From Thuidium tamariscinum (taxonomy: Eukaryota > Streptophyta > Bryopsida > Hypnales > Thuidiaceae): a stretch of DNA of 64,000 nucleotides. Each line of letters begins with the position of its first letter. Position 1 is the first letter of the stretch. The notes under the pieces are model-generated. The model was not told where the DNA came from. It was given only the letters and a program-made list of their open reading frames with translations, and did not search any database. Location: assembly GCA_947034885.2 (NCBI GenBank), contig OX344750.2:434001-498000 (forward strand), read 5' to 3'. Position numbers and translations under genes: made by a program. Positions 10,129-22,600 of this stretch are shown piece by piece.

Positions 10129-11051
10129 CCTCTAAAGGACCACAACTATGTTTCCACCAAAACTGCTCCAAAACTGTCATTTCTAGGATAACTACCAAAT
10201 TTCAAAAGAAAAACATTTTTTGACATATGTAACCATAGGATCTTTTAGAGCACTAGTTTGGAAAGATCTATAAAAAATTTCAGAAATTTCCGTCATGTAG
10301 ATTGCAAGATATTAGTATTTGAAGTTATAAGAATCATTTTTTTTCCACTACGAAAATCTAGGCAGCTGCACTTCAGAAGGCCACATTTGTATGAAAATAT
10401 GTCCAAAATGATTGCAACTCTTTAGATTCATTCTCCAATTCAAGTTGGCTACATGCTTGAAATTTTCATATCATTTGGAATTGTACAACATGTACAAAAA
10501 AAATAGTAAGTAGGAAGAAGTAGAGAATGATTCAAAATACAACAATGGTAACAATTTATTTATTGAATTGAAAAATGCCAATCCCAATGGTTCAAATGTT
10601 GTAATAAACAATCTACACACAATGTTTTTATTCTTTTTCAAAAATATTGAAAATTGAGTAAAATAAAGGACTTCAAAGTTTATTTTAGAGAAGAGAATCC
10701 ATAACTACCCGCAAACTAAAATTCTTCATAACTTTTGACTCATTAATCCAAATGGAATGATTCAAATATTTCCATGTATATATAAATCTATAAAATAAAT
10801 TTCAAATTTTTATTTCCAAAATAGTGAGTTTTTCTGATTTGCCCGAACTGCCTGAGTTGAGAAACAAACAACATTTTATGCAATAACTTTTTAACCATGT
10901 AGTCAAAAGTCACGAAAATTGTTGGGCTTTGAAGATACTCCTCGTCCACACCTTCTACTAAAGTTTGGTTCCAAAATATGGAAATCTCTAGCCACACGTA
11001 CCTATCCAAAATTGCTATGTTGCAAAAAAAGGCACGTTGGTCCTTTAGGGG
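10129..11051 (-). mobile_element. 923-bp TTAA-flanked element, copy 3 (inverted relative to copy 1)
   Basis: The ends are CCTCTAAAGGACC and GGTCCTTTAGGGG with TTAA at 10125-10128 and 11052-11055. Read on the minus strand it follows copy 1 almost base for base, with a small number of substitutions and short indels in homopolymers. This makes copies 1 and 3 recent relatives about 5 kb apart in opposite orientation, a pair able to form a large cruciform or to promote inversion. Confidence 0.75.
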
Positions 11052-11798
11052 TTAAATCCTACCACTAGGATAAACTTTGGATCTTCTACTAGGATAAAAG
11101 TGAAAAAAGTACACTATATTGTATTGTGCCTAGGATATGTTTAAGGCTTATCCTACCTGATTAGGAATTTCTAATTGCAAATATGAATTCAAAATTTGCA
11201 AAAAGAATTATTTGAAGATAAAATGAAAGATTTGGGGCTTTCTCAAGGCTGGATTTTTTCTCTAAATAGTGAATTTATTGTTCTCAGCAACTTCCAATAG
11301 GTGGTCAACAATAAATTAACTTCATTGAAATGAAAATTTAAGAGAATGCATTTCTAATAGAAAATATTTAAGTCTAGAGCTCTACAAGGACAATAGATCT
11401 CTATTTTGATTCATTTCATTTGTAAGAAAGGAAGGTTTGTAAAGAATGATTAAAATAAATATATGTGATAATTCTAAGAATAATTAAAACTGATTTTATG
11501 AAAAATAATTATGAATGCACAAAAAAATTCTTTAAAAAATAATATGTAGATTATATGCCTAGGAAGTTAGTAAATTCATATCTTGTACTGAAGATTTAGA
11601 ATATTGGAACTTATCAAAAAAAAATCTCCAAAAAGTCTTTTTTGGGAATTAGGTTTTTGATCATTTACAATGGAAAACGTATGGATCTTCAAAGAGAACT
11701 CTAAAGGAGTCCCCTTACAATTAAAATGTACCTTTCAAAAAAAATGGTGAAATTTTTTCCCTCTGTTTGTTTACTATAATAACAATGATAAGTTTTTA

Positions 11799-12070
11799 AG
11801 GGAGGTACACCCAAACTGGCACCTAACCTTAAAGTGCCATCTACAATGCGCATACATTTTCAAAGTCAGTCATGTATCTAGACTATAGATGGCACTTTCA
11901 GAAACAAACTTTGACCATTAATAACTTTTGCATACGGTATCCAAATCCTTTGTTCTTTGATGCGTTGGAACATGCTTTCACTCGCCAACAAGACTGTATA
12001 AAATCTTAACAGCATGATAAGAGGACCTAGGCACAATAAGAATAAGTGGATTTTTTGGGTATACCCACCT
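11799..12070. mobile_element. 272-bp mariner-type miniature element with TA duplication
   Basis: AGGGAGGTACACCCAAA at the left mirrors AGGTGGGTATACCCAAA from the right. TA lies on both sides (11797-11798 and 12071-12072). Size, short inverted repeats and TA duplication fit a Stowaway/mariner-like miniature element. Inside, AAGTGCCATCTA and TAGATGGCACTTT form a second dyad. Confidence 0.65.
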
Positions 12071-12219
12071 TAGTGGATAAAGCCCATGCCATTGGCTTAA
12101 GAGAAATCAATGTGTAAAATATTTCAAATTGATATTCTAGTCTTATTTATTTGACTTAGTAATATAAAGATTTCTTATTCAAATCAAGTGAATTGGATAA
12201 TCTACTTATGTTGCCCTTT

Positions 12220-12256
12220 GGGGGGGTGGGGGGGATGCGGGGGAGGGAGGGGAGGT
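12220..12256 (+). other. G-rich tract with quadruplex potential
   Basis: Runs of seven, seven, five, three and four G separated by one to four bases fit the G3+N1-7 quadruplex pattern several times over. It stands alone in AT-rich DNA with no gene nearby, so no role can be assigned. Confidence 0.6.
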
Positions 12257-15107
12257 TCTCATTTTTAAAATTTGAAATTTTTTTAATAAAATTTTTTTTA
12301 GACAAGAGACCACATGCATGAATCCCAAGACTGGTGTCATTAAAATTTGAATTAAACTCTACCTTATTGAATTATGTTGACTTCAATGGTGTAATGAAGT
12401 TTACAACTCATTTTAGAATGGTAGTTTGGGCTTGGACTAAAGAGTTAGCCAAGTTTTTCATTAGAGAAAACTTAAAGCAATGAGAGGGATTCTTTTTCTA
12501 TGAAAATGTGCACATTTGAAAAATATCAGTCTAAATTAGGTCATTCAAAATATTACTAATGAAAGACTTTGTTTCTCTCATCAAATTTTCAATTTAAAAA
12601 TTATTTGTTATTATCAGCACATTTTTTCAAACTAGAATAACCTTCTATAGGACCAAGATTTTTTGTAATGGCAATTGTTGCCCTCATCAAAAAGATAGAT
12701 CCAATGATAGATCCAAGGAGATTAAGGAAAAGAATACTTGTTTTTATTTTTATTGCAACAATACTCTCTTTTCAATGACCATGATGTATTGCAAGCTCTA
12801 CTATGAATTGAAAATTCATTAGAATGTTGTGAAATTTTAGATGAGCATTTTCATCCAAAGAGATCACTGCTTGTAATTTGAAATATACACTTGAGTAAAG
12901 AGGGCCTTGATTTGGGGCTTTTTAGCTTAATTCTTGTGTTTAAGATGACCTCATAGTTACATAAAAATCTACAAAGGACATTATTTCAATATCCTATTGA
13001 TTTTGTAAATTTTTTATGCAAGTTTCGAATGGAGCTATCTTACATATGAAATTTAAGTGTTCAACTTCTTTTTGGCCTACTTTTCTTTAGAAATTTCTCC
13101 TTTCTTCTACTACATGTATGTATAGAAGATACACTAGGAAACCAACAACAATCAATTCAATTCATGTGCCATTGACCAAGTGGTAGTTTTTGACCTTTAA
13201 CAGCCAATTTTTTGTTGAACAAAAAATTGAAAATCTAGATAGGTTCCCATGTTCAAAGACAATTTTGATTAGAAGTTTACAAAGTTGTGACACGAAGTGT
13301 GAACATGCATCTCCTTAGTGAAAATAATATTTTTCGATTGGATGTTTGAATCAAAAGTTATGCTTTCCTAAACTCTTTAAATAGGCTAGGCAATTTGGGC
13401 AATTTTTGGACATCTTTAGCAAAAAATGCTCATCCACTTTTGAAATTTGGCATCTATGTAACTAATAGAAAATAGCATATAATTGCCAAAAAAAGCTTGG
13501 TTCTCAAATCACATTCTATGACTAATGACTCAAACTTTGTTAGCTACATTGAGGCTACTTTGAAAAAAAACATTTTCTTGTAACTTAAAGTTTTATTATT
13601 TTGCAATATGTGAAGTCAAAGTCCTTCAAAATTTCCACACATATTCCACATGCTTGTTCTTTTCTATTATTAATATTTTTATCATTTGAATTTCAAATAA
13701 AAAATTTCTTCAATGCACTAGAAATCATAAAAATTGACTAGTATATTGCCAATGCATTTAACCTCCTTTCATTGCAAGTTGATTTGGAGTACAATAGACT
13801 CTATATTTGCTATTGAATATTTTTAAGAGTGAACCTAACATCATATACTCATAAATGGTCAAAATCATTAATTTGTATTAAACAAAAAATTTACTCTTAG
13901 AAGGCTTGAAGTTTGTTGCTGTGTTTATAGGAATTTTAAGAAAATCCATTTTTCACTTCAAATGTTATAATCTTTTAATTCCCTTGGTCAAATGGGTTGA
14001 AATATTTTCAAGAAATATTTTTATTTGTTTAATATACTTTTGTATGGTTGGAATTCAAAAAAGAAATTATTTTGGACAATGCATAAAAAAATGGTAATTT
14101 TGAACTTTTACTCTTCCAAAACCCTTTCATTCTTCAAGGAGATAATAAGTTTAATGTTGAATACTTCGAATCTCTATTGATACTATTCTGTAAACATCCT
14201 ATTCAATATCAGTGTAATTAGTATATATGGCTTCAAAGATTGAAGTTGAATAGACTATAAACTCTATCCTTGTATTGTGTAGTTTTTAATCTGTTGAACC
14301 TACTAAAGCAAACTTCTTATTTATGAAATGTGATAATTTTGTCACTTATGGTCAATGTCTTAAAGTTACATTTAATTCATTGGATATATATACTATTGGT
14401 ACCATGGCAAAATTTTAGTCAATTAGCCTTCATTGTAGATTTTTCAAATTCAATTGTGTTCATTTTATTAGCAACATGAAATTATCTATCTAAATCTATA
14501 CTCACCATACTATATAATTACACAAATTTCCTATATTAAGGCTAACTTATTAATAACATTTTCTACTATATGATATTTTTGCAAAGCTTGATTTATATAT
14601 AATAGAGTATGTAGCATTTCATGAACCCTATAATAGCCTTGTATATATTTTTTCCTTGAATTAAATTGACCCTATCATTTAACTCACATAGTTTTCTAAA
14701 ACCTCGATAATGATCACTATAGGCATTTTCAACTCTTTCATCCTCTACTGAGCACAAAAATATGATTATTTCAAAATGATCTTACTAAAATATGCTCTTT
14801 TAAGGTGTATTGCCTTTTTCTCCATTATTCCAAGTAAAACTTCAAACTTATATATCTATTAAATTGTGTGAACAATTAATCTAAATTTTTATAAGGGGCT
14901 CTTTCTAAATGTTAATATAAATGGCAAATTTTATTAAAATGGTGGTGTTCTATATGCTATTTTTTAGACTACATGGTCTAACTGAAAATCCTAGAGATAC
15001 ATTTTCTTCAATTTCAAGAAAAATAACAAACAAACTACTCAAGTTCTTGGCAATTCTAGTCCATTTTGAAAATATACCTTGAATCTATAGCTTGAAGTAG
15101 GATAATT
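12257..15107. other. Gene-free AT-rich stretch
   Basis: About 2.8 kb with no supportable frame, no matched inverted ends and no tandem repeat that I could see. The longest open frame (63 codons) has no recognisable content. Confidence 0.55.
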
Positions 15108-16060
15108 GCATAAAACACTTGTATTATTTGTTGAATTTTCCAACAATACTCATGATCCTAAGGAGGTCATTCTCACTACATTTGGAGGACCCATGTGCAG
15201 CAGAGGGGTATTTTGGGGGGGCCTATTTACCTCTTAGACAACATTAAGAGGGCCTCTATCATTACCTAATGCGGAAAATCTCCTATATAATCATCCATAT
15301 CATTTCTTATAATATGCAAGTGAATGCAATTTTTTTTAGCCTATATTTTTTGTAAACAAAAAAACTAAAGAAAAAGATAAAGAAAAAGAAAAAGTCACAA
15401 AAAGAATTTCATAGAAAAAAAGATTCAATTTCTAACTCAAAATCTTATGCAATCTCAAACAATGCTATATTCAAGGTTTTGGAAATGTAGTTTTTATTGA
15501 AAGAGTACTTTGAACATACATACTTTCAGATGCATTGACATGTGAATGTAAACAATAAGCACACTTCAACACCAATTAGCATGAATGACTCAAACACAAA
15601 ACATTAGAATTGAAAACCCCAACGACGCTAGCGTGCGAGCGTAGAGAGGCGAGCCTGTGAGCTGTGAGTGTGGAGCCTGTGAGCGGGAAGTCTCCAAACT
15701 AGATATTTTCAAATTTTTTGGGTAAAATTACTTTTTTTCATTTTTTTTTTCAAAATTCTAATTTTTTTTTCATTTGTTCTTCAATTTAAGACCTAGAATT
15801 GTGTGACCTATTACCGCGTCACCAATGATCGTGACCTATGATTGTGTCACCTATGACAATCATTTTTGTGAAATTTTAGTTCTTTTCGTTTAAAGTTTAA
15901 TTTGATGAAGATAGAGGCCTTCAAAGTTTATCATACATATTTTAGGATTTAGTTTCTCTACACTCTAAAAAATGTCAAACACTTGTATTGAAGCTATATC
16001 CTAGTCATACTTTATGCCAAAATATGAAGCTAATTTTGTGTCCTTTTTAGTCTCATGATT
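15108..16060. mobile_element. Possible degraded relative of the 7644-8378 element
   Basis: The left part GATAATTGCATAAAACAC, then TTGTATTATTTGTTG, resembles the left end at 7644. The complement of the sequence near 16060 reads TAGGGGCAATCATGAGAC, resembling the other terminus. No clean target duplication was found. Inside, at 15620-15690, lies a short GC-rich patch of GAGCGT/GAGCCTGTGAG words that may be a later insertion. Tentative. Confidence 0.35.
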
Positions 16061-16496
16061 GCCCCTACGTCATCATTTTTCAAATTTAGGTACCATACCT
16101 GTACTATTGTATACGTGCTCTATCTACACATGCTTCAGTTGGTATTTTCAACAAAATGTCAAAGAACCGAGGGGAATATAATTCTCCACATGATGACGGA
16201 GAAAGGCTATTCCCCCACACAGTCCTTTGCCATGTATGACCATCGAAGAAGACAACTCTTATAGTAGCGCGTTCTAGAATGGCAATTGCTATAGGATATA
16301 TGAATATTAACCTTGGAACTTGAGTCTTATCACTCTTCCTCATTTTCAGGGTTCGTAAACACTCTACGCTCATGTATGAGCATTGTTGCATCAACACTTT
16401 CTAATACTTATGTAATACGAGGAAATTAACTTCAAACGGCAATCATAATATATATTTATAAATGCAATTGAAGTAGAAAAACATATCTAGCCATGC

Positions 16497-19400
16497 CTAT
16501 TCTGGAAATGCAATAATTCCTGCTCGAATTAGAAGTAGCTTCAATTCATTGAAGCTACAACTTGGTGCATAAATGAATTTGTCTTCGTGGACATCCATCT
16601 TGCAAAAGTACCTATACAAATAGTACAAGTGCTTGCAGTTCACGTACTGTTGTCAACCACCAATAGCTGAAACAGCCTTATTCACAAAGTCTGGACATGT
16701 ACACGTTGGAAACATTCCTATTGTAACTCGATATGCATTCCTGTTAGAATCTAACCCTGTCTCGAGTACTACAATTGCACCAAGTCCTGGAAAAGGGATC
16801 AAAGTCACCTCTAGAATTTGGCCTCTGACATTGCCCGCACTTTCCCACTTATTCCGTTGTTCGGTGGTTGGTGCATTTGCAATCCTTCGAATGGTGCGGT
16901 TATTCCTCACTGTTGGATATGCGTCAGGGTTCTTCGGTGAAGGGTGGTCATACAAAGCAGTGGTAAAAATCTTTGACATGTTGAACAGTCGACGTGGTGA
17001 CAATATTGGCCGTGCTTGTAGGTGAAATCCAGCATGTTGCAACAACAATGTCTCTTCACGATTGAGGTTTGTTCCAGTGAGAATAGGCCAAACCTCTAGT
17101 ATCTCGGGCCAATCAATAACCCACTTCCGTTTAGAACCCTTCACACAACGTTCAATGTCATCCCAACAAAACCAAAAGTCAACTACCACTTCTCGTTTAC
17201 TACTATATTCTTCTTTTCTTCCGCGGTAGGTTGGCGCTGGAGTTCCCTTTTTTCCCTTTGAAATTTTAGCTATGCACTTGATGTTAGAGGTCTTTTGTTG
17301 AGCTTGACATCTTGCATTTGATTTGTGGCTGATTCTTGCAATATGCCATTTGGATGTGTCGCAATCATTCTCAAATGCAATTGGAACATATGTTGAAGTA
17401 TTCGCCTCAGATTCTTTAGTCCTGTCCTGCAAAGAAGGTGAAGAAGTTGTTGTAGACCTTGTTCTAACACGAGGTTGAGAGAAATTCATTTTGTCCGGTC
17501 TATGTGAATCACCTGCATCACCAATGGGGACATCTAACTTCCTCTTCATGCTCCCAAATATTTCTTCTCCTTCTAAGTGCGGTATTCTTGTTCCCACACC
17601 TTCTGATCCAGGCAAAGCATTCAACGCATCTGCAATTTTTTTGGGATCTCCACTCGTCCTAGCAGCTCTGAGCTTCAATTCTCCTTTTGAGGGACCTGAG
17701 CCCGATGCATGGCCTTTCAAGTATGCTCTGTAATTTGTCATTTGCATCCAAGCACGGATATTGTCATCACATGTTGCATCAAATAAGTTGTTCCCTTGAT
17801 TTCTCGACATTTGCAGCCACTTGTTATGTACCGTTTCAGATAGGTTACATGATGGTAAGTCCAGCATCTCCTCCAAATTCAATTTCTAGGAAAGCCAGAG
17901 AACTCAAAAGAAGTTAGTCTTGTATACTTCAAATAAATCAAGCTTCTTAGCATGTATCTACTTGTACGTATTCAATATACATTCTAACATTGTATACGAC
18001 TAGCAATGACTTCATCAATAGGGTTAATATATGGAAAACTACATAATGAAGAATATATCATTAATCCAAATTGTTAGTCTAAGAGATTAAATGCCTTTCA
18101 AGTTTTTCATTTCATCCAAAAATTCTTAATGTAAATCTCAAATTTGGGGGGTCCACCTAAAACCATTAATATGTCCGTCGGATCCGAGTGATGTAATTAC
18201 AGTATTACTTGGACCCCCTCATTTTCAGACATGGGAAGAAAAATTTGAAAAAATTTGAAAAAATTTGAAAAAATTTGAAAAAATTTGAAAAAAACTTGGA
18301 TGTATTCACTTCCACTTCATTCATATTATACATTAAACTGAACTTTCTATTAGACAATTTTTCATTTCATCTATAAGAATTACATAATTTGACATCAAAA
18401 ATTGAACGCACCATGTCCATGAAGCCTCCCCACTGCTGATATTGAAAATGCCAAAAAGCCAGCCAATGATCTAAGTCACGAAGTGCATCTTTAGTTGCAG
18501 CTCTGGATGATAGCCACCATGAACGTATTGCCAAGTAACGTGTCTCTACTTGGTCCATATTCTTCGAATCTTTGTATTGCTTGCATAATGAAATATGCTG
18601 TTGCTGGAATGCTTCTTTGATGTACTTCTGTGTATGTCTATGGAGAGAGGTACTCCAATGCAGCAAACATGTTCTTTCACGATTCTCCATTGCAACATTG
18701 GCAGAACCGCTACCATACACAATGTGAATTGCATTCCAATTGGCCATGGCACTATCTGCCATAAATCCCTTGAAATTCGGATTAGGCACCCCATGTTGAA
18801 GCATTACCGCGTTTATACTCCGCCAAAATTGTACTTGAACCTCGGTGTCTTCAGATTGCATATTACAAATAGCTACCGTCATCACCTTCTTGTACTCCGT
18901 ATCATACACGTGGCAAGCCATTGTGGTCTACTCCTTCACGCGCTTCACGTGGTCAAATATCAACCAAGCATTCTGCAGATCACTTCCTCCTTGCATGCGC
19001 TTCACAAGGTCTACTCTACTCCCAGGCCCATCTGTAAGCATTTTAAAAATGTAGACCTTTTCTTTACCTTATCTTGGAAAGACGCTGTTGTGTATGAATT
19101 TGAACTTTGACTCTTTCTTCATGGTCATAATGTTGTCAATTACTCCTCCACGATTGTTTGAACGGAAAGAAGAGATAACATTGCGGATATTTGGACTACT
19201 CAGGTACTGGAAGTGATCCATAACCTCTTCCATTTCCTCCTCCTTCAACATCTCCTTCTCGCCCTCTCCATTGTGAAACAAGTAGTTTGTTAAGAAGTCT
19301 TTACTAGCTGAAAGAGCAATAGCAGAGTTTGTAGCCAAGGGTGTCTTTGCCACTTGCTCCGCTATAAGTCCGCAAATCTTTTCAGTAGAATCTCTATACA

Positions 19401-20058
19401 TGCCCTTAGCAACAGGGTGCCTGTGCTCTCCAAAGTGAATTGCTGCTCTACTCACTTCTGGCTTATTACTGTATACATAATATATCCTAGCTGGGCATGC
19501 GCTAAGACACATAGGTGAAGTTTTGCAAACCTTGCATACTAGAGTTGAGTCTACAGGTGGACACTCTCTCGGTGTAAAAGGGAATACAGTATATCCAGTC
19601 CACTCTGTCTCATTTTTCTTTGAAGTTCTCTTCAGATAATGACAGTTTGCATTCTCACAAGAAAGATGTCCAACACAGAATGACTTATGGAATTTCAGGT
19701 TGTCGGAGTTGTGAATGTTTGTAGTCATCAGTTTACACCACGGATGTCCGTCGTATCGCTTATCCATCCCCTCCAAATTCCGGGCCCCTCATGAAGAAGA
19801 AGATGAGCGGCATGGTGGCAATTCGAAGATGACATCTCCATCAAAGACGACGGGAAGAAATGGAACTTGCATGTGCTTGAAACTGCCCAAATCCATTGTT
19901 GACAACTCATTCTGAGAGCGGCACATGGTACCTAGTCTCTTCAAACAATCCACTATACTCTCTGTGCTTGCTACATATGGATTGAAATGGGGGAGCGTCG
20001 ATGCCGAATTTGAAGGACTACTTGAAGGGATTGCGGATAGTGACTCAATTGTTTCCAT
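16497..20058 (-). pseudogene. Mutator-like (MULE) transposase gene with C-terminal SWIM finger, decayed
   Basis: The first reading segment runs 20058 to 18367, in one continuous frame apart from stops at 19789-19791 (TGA), 19069-19071 (TAA) and 18928-18930 (TAG). It holds a Cys/His cluster (KFHKSFCVGHLSCENANCHY) and a transposase-core-like stretch (GFMADSAMANWNAIHIVYG). An intron of about 490 nt probably follows, with its acceptor TTTCCTAG just before 17883. The last exon then runs to a TAG at 16497. This exon ends in a SWIM finger: CTCPDF, then CKHLYYLYRY about 17 residues later. A TGA at 16653-16655 interrupts the frame between the two metal-binding pairs. SWIM fingers at the C-terminus are typical of MULE transposases. 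All four stops can arise by one C-to-T or G-to-A change. The terminal repeats of the element were not located. Confidence 0.7.
18237..18294 (+). repeat. 12-bp tandem repeat in the MULE intron
   Basis: About five copies of the 12-mer GAAAAAATTTGA lie in the intron between the two coding segments of the Mutator-like gene. Confidence 0.85.
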
Positions 20059-20089
20059 CTTGCATGGTGCAAGCAGAACTAATAGGGAT

Positions 20090-21265
20090 GTACAGGATTA
20101 GGGTAAGAAGCCTAAAAAGGCCCTGTCTAGGCTAGGAAGTCCTCATGGGGGAATCTAGGGGGAATCCCCCACTCCCCATAGCATCGAAGAGAATACGGGC
20201 AAAATACTAACCTTGAAATGTAGGTACCGGGCGATTTCCTAATTCTAGGAGCACGCAGTGGGGATGCATATTTGCATCCAAGTGGGGGGATCCCATGGGT
20301 GGTCCCCTCTAAAGTTTGGGAATTTTACGACATTGTTTGGATATTTTCCCAGACGGTCAACCGTGGTGGACTTTGGATGGGAATTCAAAAGAATATCCCA
20401 AAGTGCGTTAAAATCCCACTAAAAATCCGACGAGGCGGTCTCACACCAACGGAGCGCTTCCCCAAGTTTCAAGACAAATCGATAGTTGGAAGATCCCGAA
20501 TCGGCGACATTCCTCCCCAACTGACAATTTAAATGACGGAAGCTGCGGTTGACCGGCGTACCGGGGCCATAGGACATCGGAACGAAGCCTATCTTGGGTC
20601 TATTCCTACCCCCCTCTATCTACTTAAGAGATTGGTGAAGGTTTGGGGTCCAAAATTGCCAAACTCCAAAAGTTGGGAATTTATCCCAACTTTGACCCCA
20701 ACTTACACTAAGATTCTTTGAGAATTTGGACATAGTTTAACGGGCAAGGGGTTTCTTCATATGCTAATTATGGCCTTACGGACCCAATGGCGCAATCCGT
20801 TTGCCATTCGGAGCTATACTCCAAAAGTTAGCCTTTTGGGGACAGCACATGGAGGAGAAATTGGGGTTTAAGGCCCCCCAATGCTTTTTTGGGGAGTTTG
20901 GGCCCCAATGGCCGTGGGGAACGTGTAGGGAACGTGTGGGGAACTCCGGGCACATGTGGGAGCAAGTACCACCTCAAAAAGTTAGTGGAAGTGGCTCCAA
21001 GTGCTTGGTGTAAGTAATTTCAAATTAAGTAGGTGGGAACACATGGGAACTTCTCCCACGTGAGAACTTGTAGATTTTAGGGAAGGTAAATTAGGTGGTT
21101 TTGCAAGTTCTTGTAAGGTTAGGTAAGATTTGAATTTCTCAATTCAAATTGTGTAGATTTTAGGTGGATAGTTAGATTTGGGATTGGTAAACATGTACGG
21201 ACCTCCTAAATTCCCTCATCTAGTTATTCTTAGTAGATTAAGGGGGGGGTGTTGCTCCCTTTTGA
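20090..21265. other. GC-richer gene-free stretch upstream of a TATA box, possibly LTR-derived
   Basis: The base composition is higher in GC than the AT-rich flanks. Phrases such as GGGGAATCTAGGGGGAATCCCCCACTCC and repeated GGGGAACTCC/GGGAACGTG words are visible, but no coding domain is. With the TATA box at 21267 and the following repeats, it may be the regulatory part of an old LTR-type element. No paired LTR, primer-binding site or polyprotein could be found in the window, so this stays a guess. Confidence 0.3.
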
Positions 21266-21275
21266 GTATAAAAGG
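21265..21275 (+). promoter_or_regulatory. TATA box followed by CT-rich leader
   Basis: GAGTATAAAAGGGGCGACA is followed by about 40 bases of CT-rich sequence (CTCTCATTCTCTCTCTTTTC), a classical plant core promoter. About 150 bp further on, CCTTGGTAAGTGTGG looks like a 5' splice site. No reading frame of note follows, only tandem repeats. The promoter may therefore be that of a retroelement or of a noncoding transcript. Confidence 0.5.
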
Positions 21276-21594
21276 GGCGACATTCTCCTCTCATTCTCTC
21301 TCTTTTCTCACTCCTACCCATTTAAGGGAGGAGGACTATTGGGCCCGGGTTATGCCGGAATTCCTTTGGCTTTTGATGCCAAAGGAGCCTTTGATGGTCT
21401 TTTGGGGTTTTTACACCCTTGGTAAGTGTGGTTTGTACTTGGGGACTTGAGACCCCCCCAAGTTGGTGGAATTTTATGCAATTTAATCTTGGTTCACTCT
21501 TGTATTGTGCCACTATTGAGAGGTGTTGTGGGAGAGAACGTGGGAGGAACTGAGGGGTTACTAGGGAGGTGACTTCGAGAGCATGTTCCATCTT

Positions 21595-21950
21595 GTGTTC
21601 ACCCTCTTCTCCCTCTTCTCTTGGTCACGGGATTAATCTAGTCCCACAGGGGACGGCGAAGCTTTGACTATAGCGGTTGATAAAGTGTGTGTTCACCCTC
21701 TTCTCCCTCTTCTCTTGGTCACGGGGTTAATCTAGTCCCATAGGGGACGGTGAAGCTTTGACTATAGCGGTTGATAAATTGTGTGTTCACCCTCTTCTCC
21801 CTCTTCTCTTGGTCACGGGGTTAATCTAGTCCCATAGGGGACGGCGAAGCTTTGACTATAGCATTGGATAAATTGTGTGTTCACCCTCTTCTCCTTCTTC
21901 TCTTGGTTACGGGATTAATGTAGTCCTATAGGAGACAGCGAAGCTATGAA
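21595..21950 (+). repeat. 94-bp tandem repeat, about four copies
   Basis: Units start at 21595, 21689, 21783 and 21877, each opening GTGTTCACCCTCTTCTCC. Each carries GGTCACGGG..TTAATCTAGTCC and GGCGAAGCTTTGACTATAGC. The last unit diverges and decays after about 21950, although GGCGAAGCTTTGAAC phrases recur near 22010. It lies downstream of the TATA box at 21267. Confidence 0.9.
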
Positions 21951-22224
21951 CTCCCACCATCCTTAGAAACCAAAAGTCTTAGCCACGTGTCAAAATGCCT
22001 CACACTCACGGCGAAGCTTTGAACCCCCTAGGTCTTAGCGGGGTGTCAAATAACCTTCCTCTTGAGTTAGAATCAACGTTTAGTGTTCAACACGGTTGGC
22101 ACTAAGTCAACGTTTAGCATCCAACAACCATTGGGTTAAAACCCTTGGGCCACATTAGCTTATTTTGTTTAAAAAGCTCCTAGTTTTACTTGAAAACCAA
22201 AAATCCAAAGTTTGTTTCCAAACT

Positions 22225-22395
22225 CCAGTGCTAGAACCCAGCTAGCCAGCCAGGCCAGCCAGCCGAGTCCGCAGCTGGGTACCACAGCAGGGGTCCGCAG
22301 CTAGGCCAGCAGTCGGGGAGCCTTGGGGTCGGGGGTCCAGGGGCTTGGGGGTCGGGGTGTCCAGGGGCTTTGGAGGGTCCAGGGGATCCTTGGGC
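22225..22395 (+). repeat. CCAG/GGGG-rich simple repeats
   Basis: Runs of AGCCAGCCAGGCCAGCC are followed by repeated GGGTCGGGGGTCCAGGGGCTT words. The G-tracts fit the quadruplex pattern on the plus strand. It sits between the 94-bp and the 28-bp tandem arrays. Confidence 0.75.
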
Positions 22396-22404
22396 AAAAA
22401 ACTA

Positions 22405-22600
22405 GTCTAGAAATTAGTTGGTTTAGGGAATAGTCTAGAAATTAGTTGGTTTAGGAGATAGTCTAGAAATTAGTTGGTTTAGGGGATAGTCTAGAAATTA
22501 GTTGGGTTAGGGGATAGTCTAGAAATTAGTTGAGCTAGGAAATAGTTTAAACACTAGTTGAGCTAGGAAATAGTTTAAACACTAGTAGGGTGGGGAGGTA
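22405..22600 (+). repeat. 28-bp tandem repeat, seven copies
   Basis: Exact 28-bp spacing at 22405, 22433, 22461, 22489, 22517, 22545 and 22573. The first five units begin GTCTAGAAATTAGTTG and the last two GTTTAAACACTAGT. The G-rich tail of each unit (TTTAGGGGATA) drifts from unit to unit, consistent with local expansion. Confidence 0.95.

Noticed and set aside
10788-11009. 73-codon frame also seen at 4245-4436
   Set aside because: The shared protein text is just the shared DNA of TTAA element copies 1 and 3.
16104-16397. 97-codon minus-strand frame after the MULE gene
   Set aside because: No recognisable domain, not in phase with the SWIM exon and no splice signals. It may be 3' flank.
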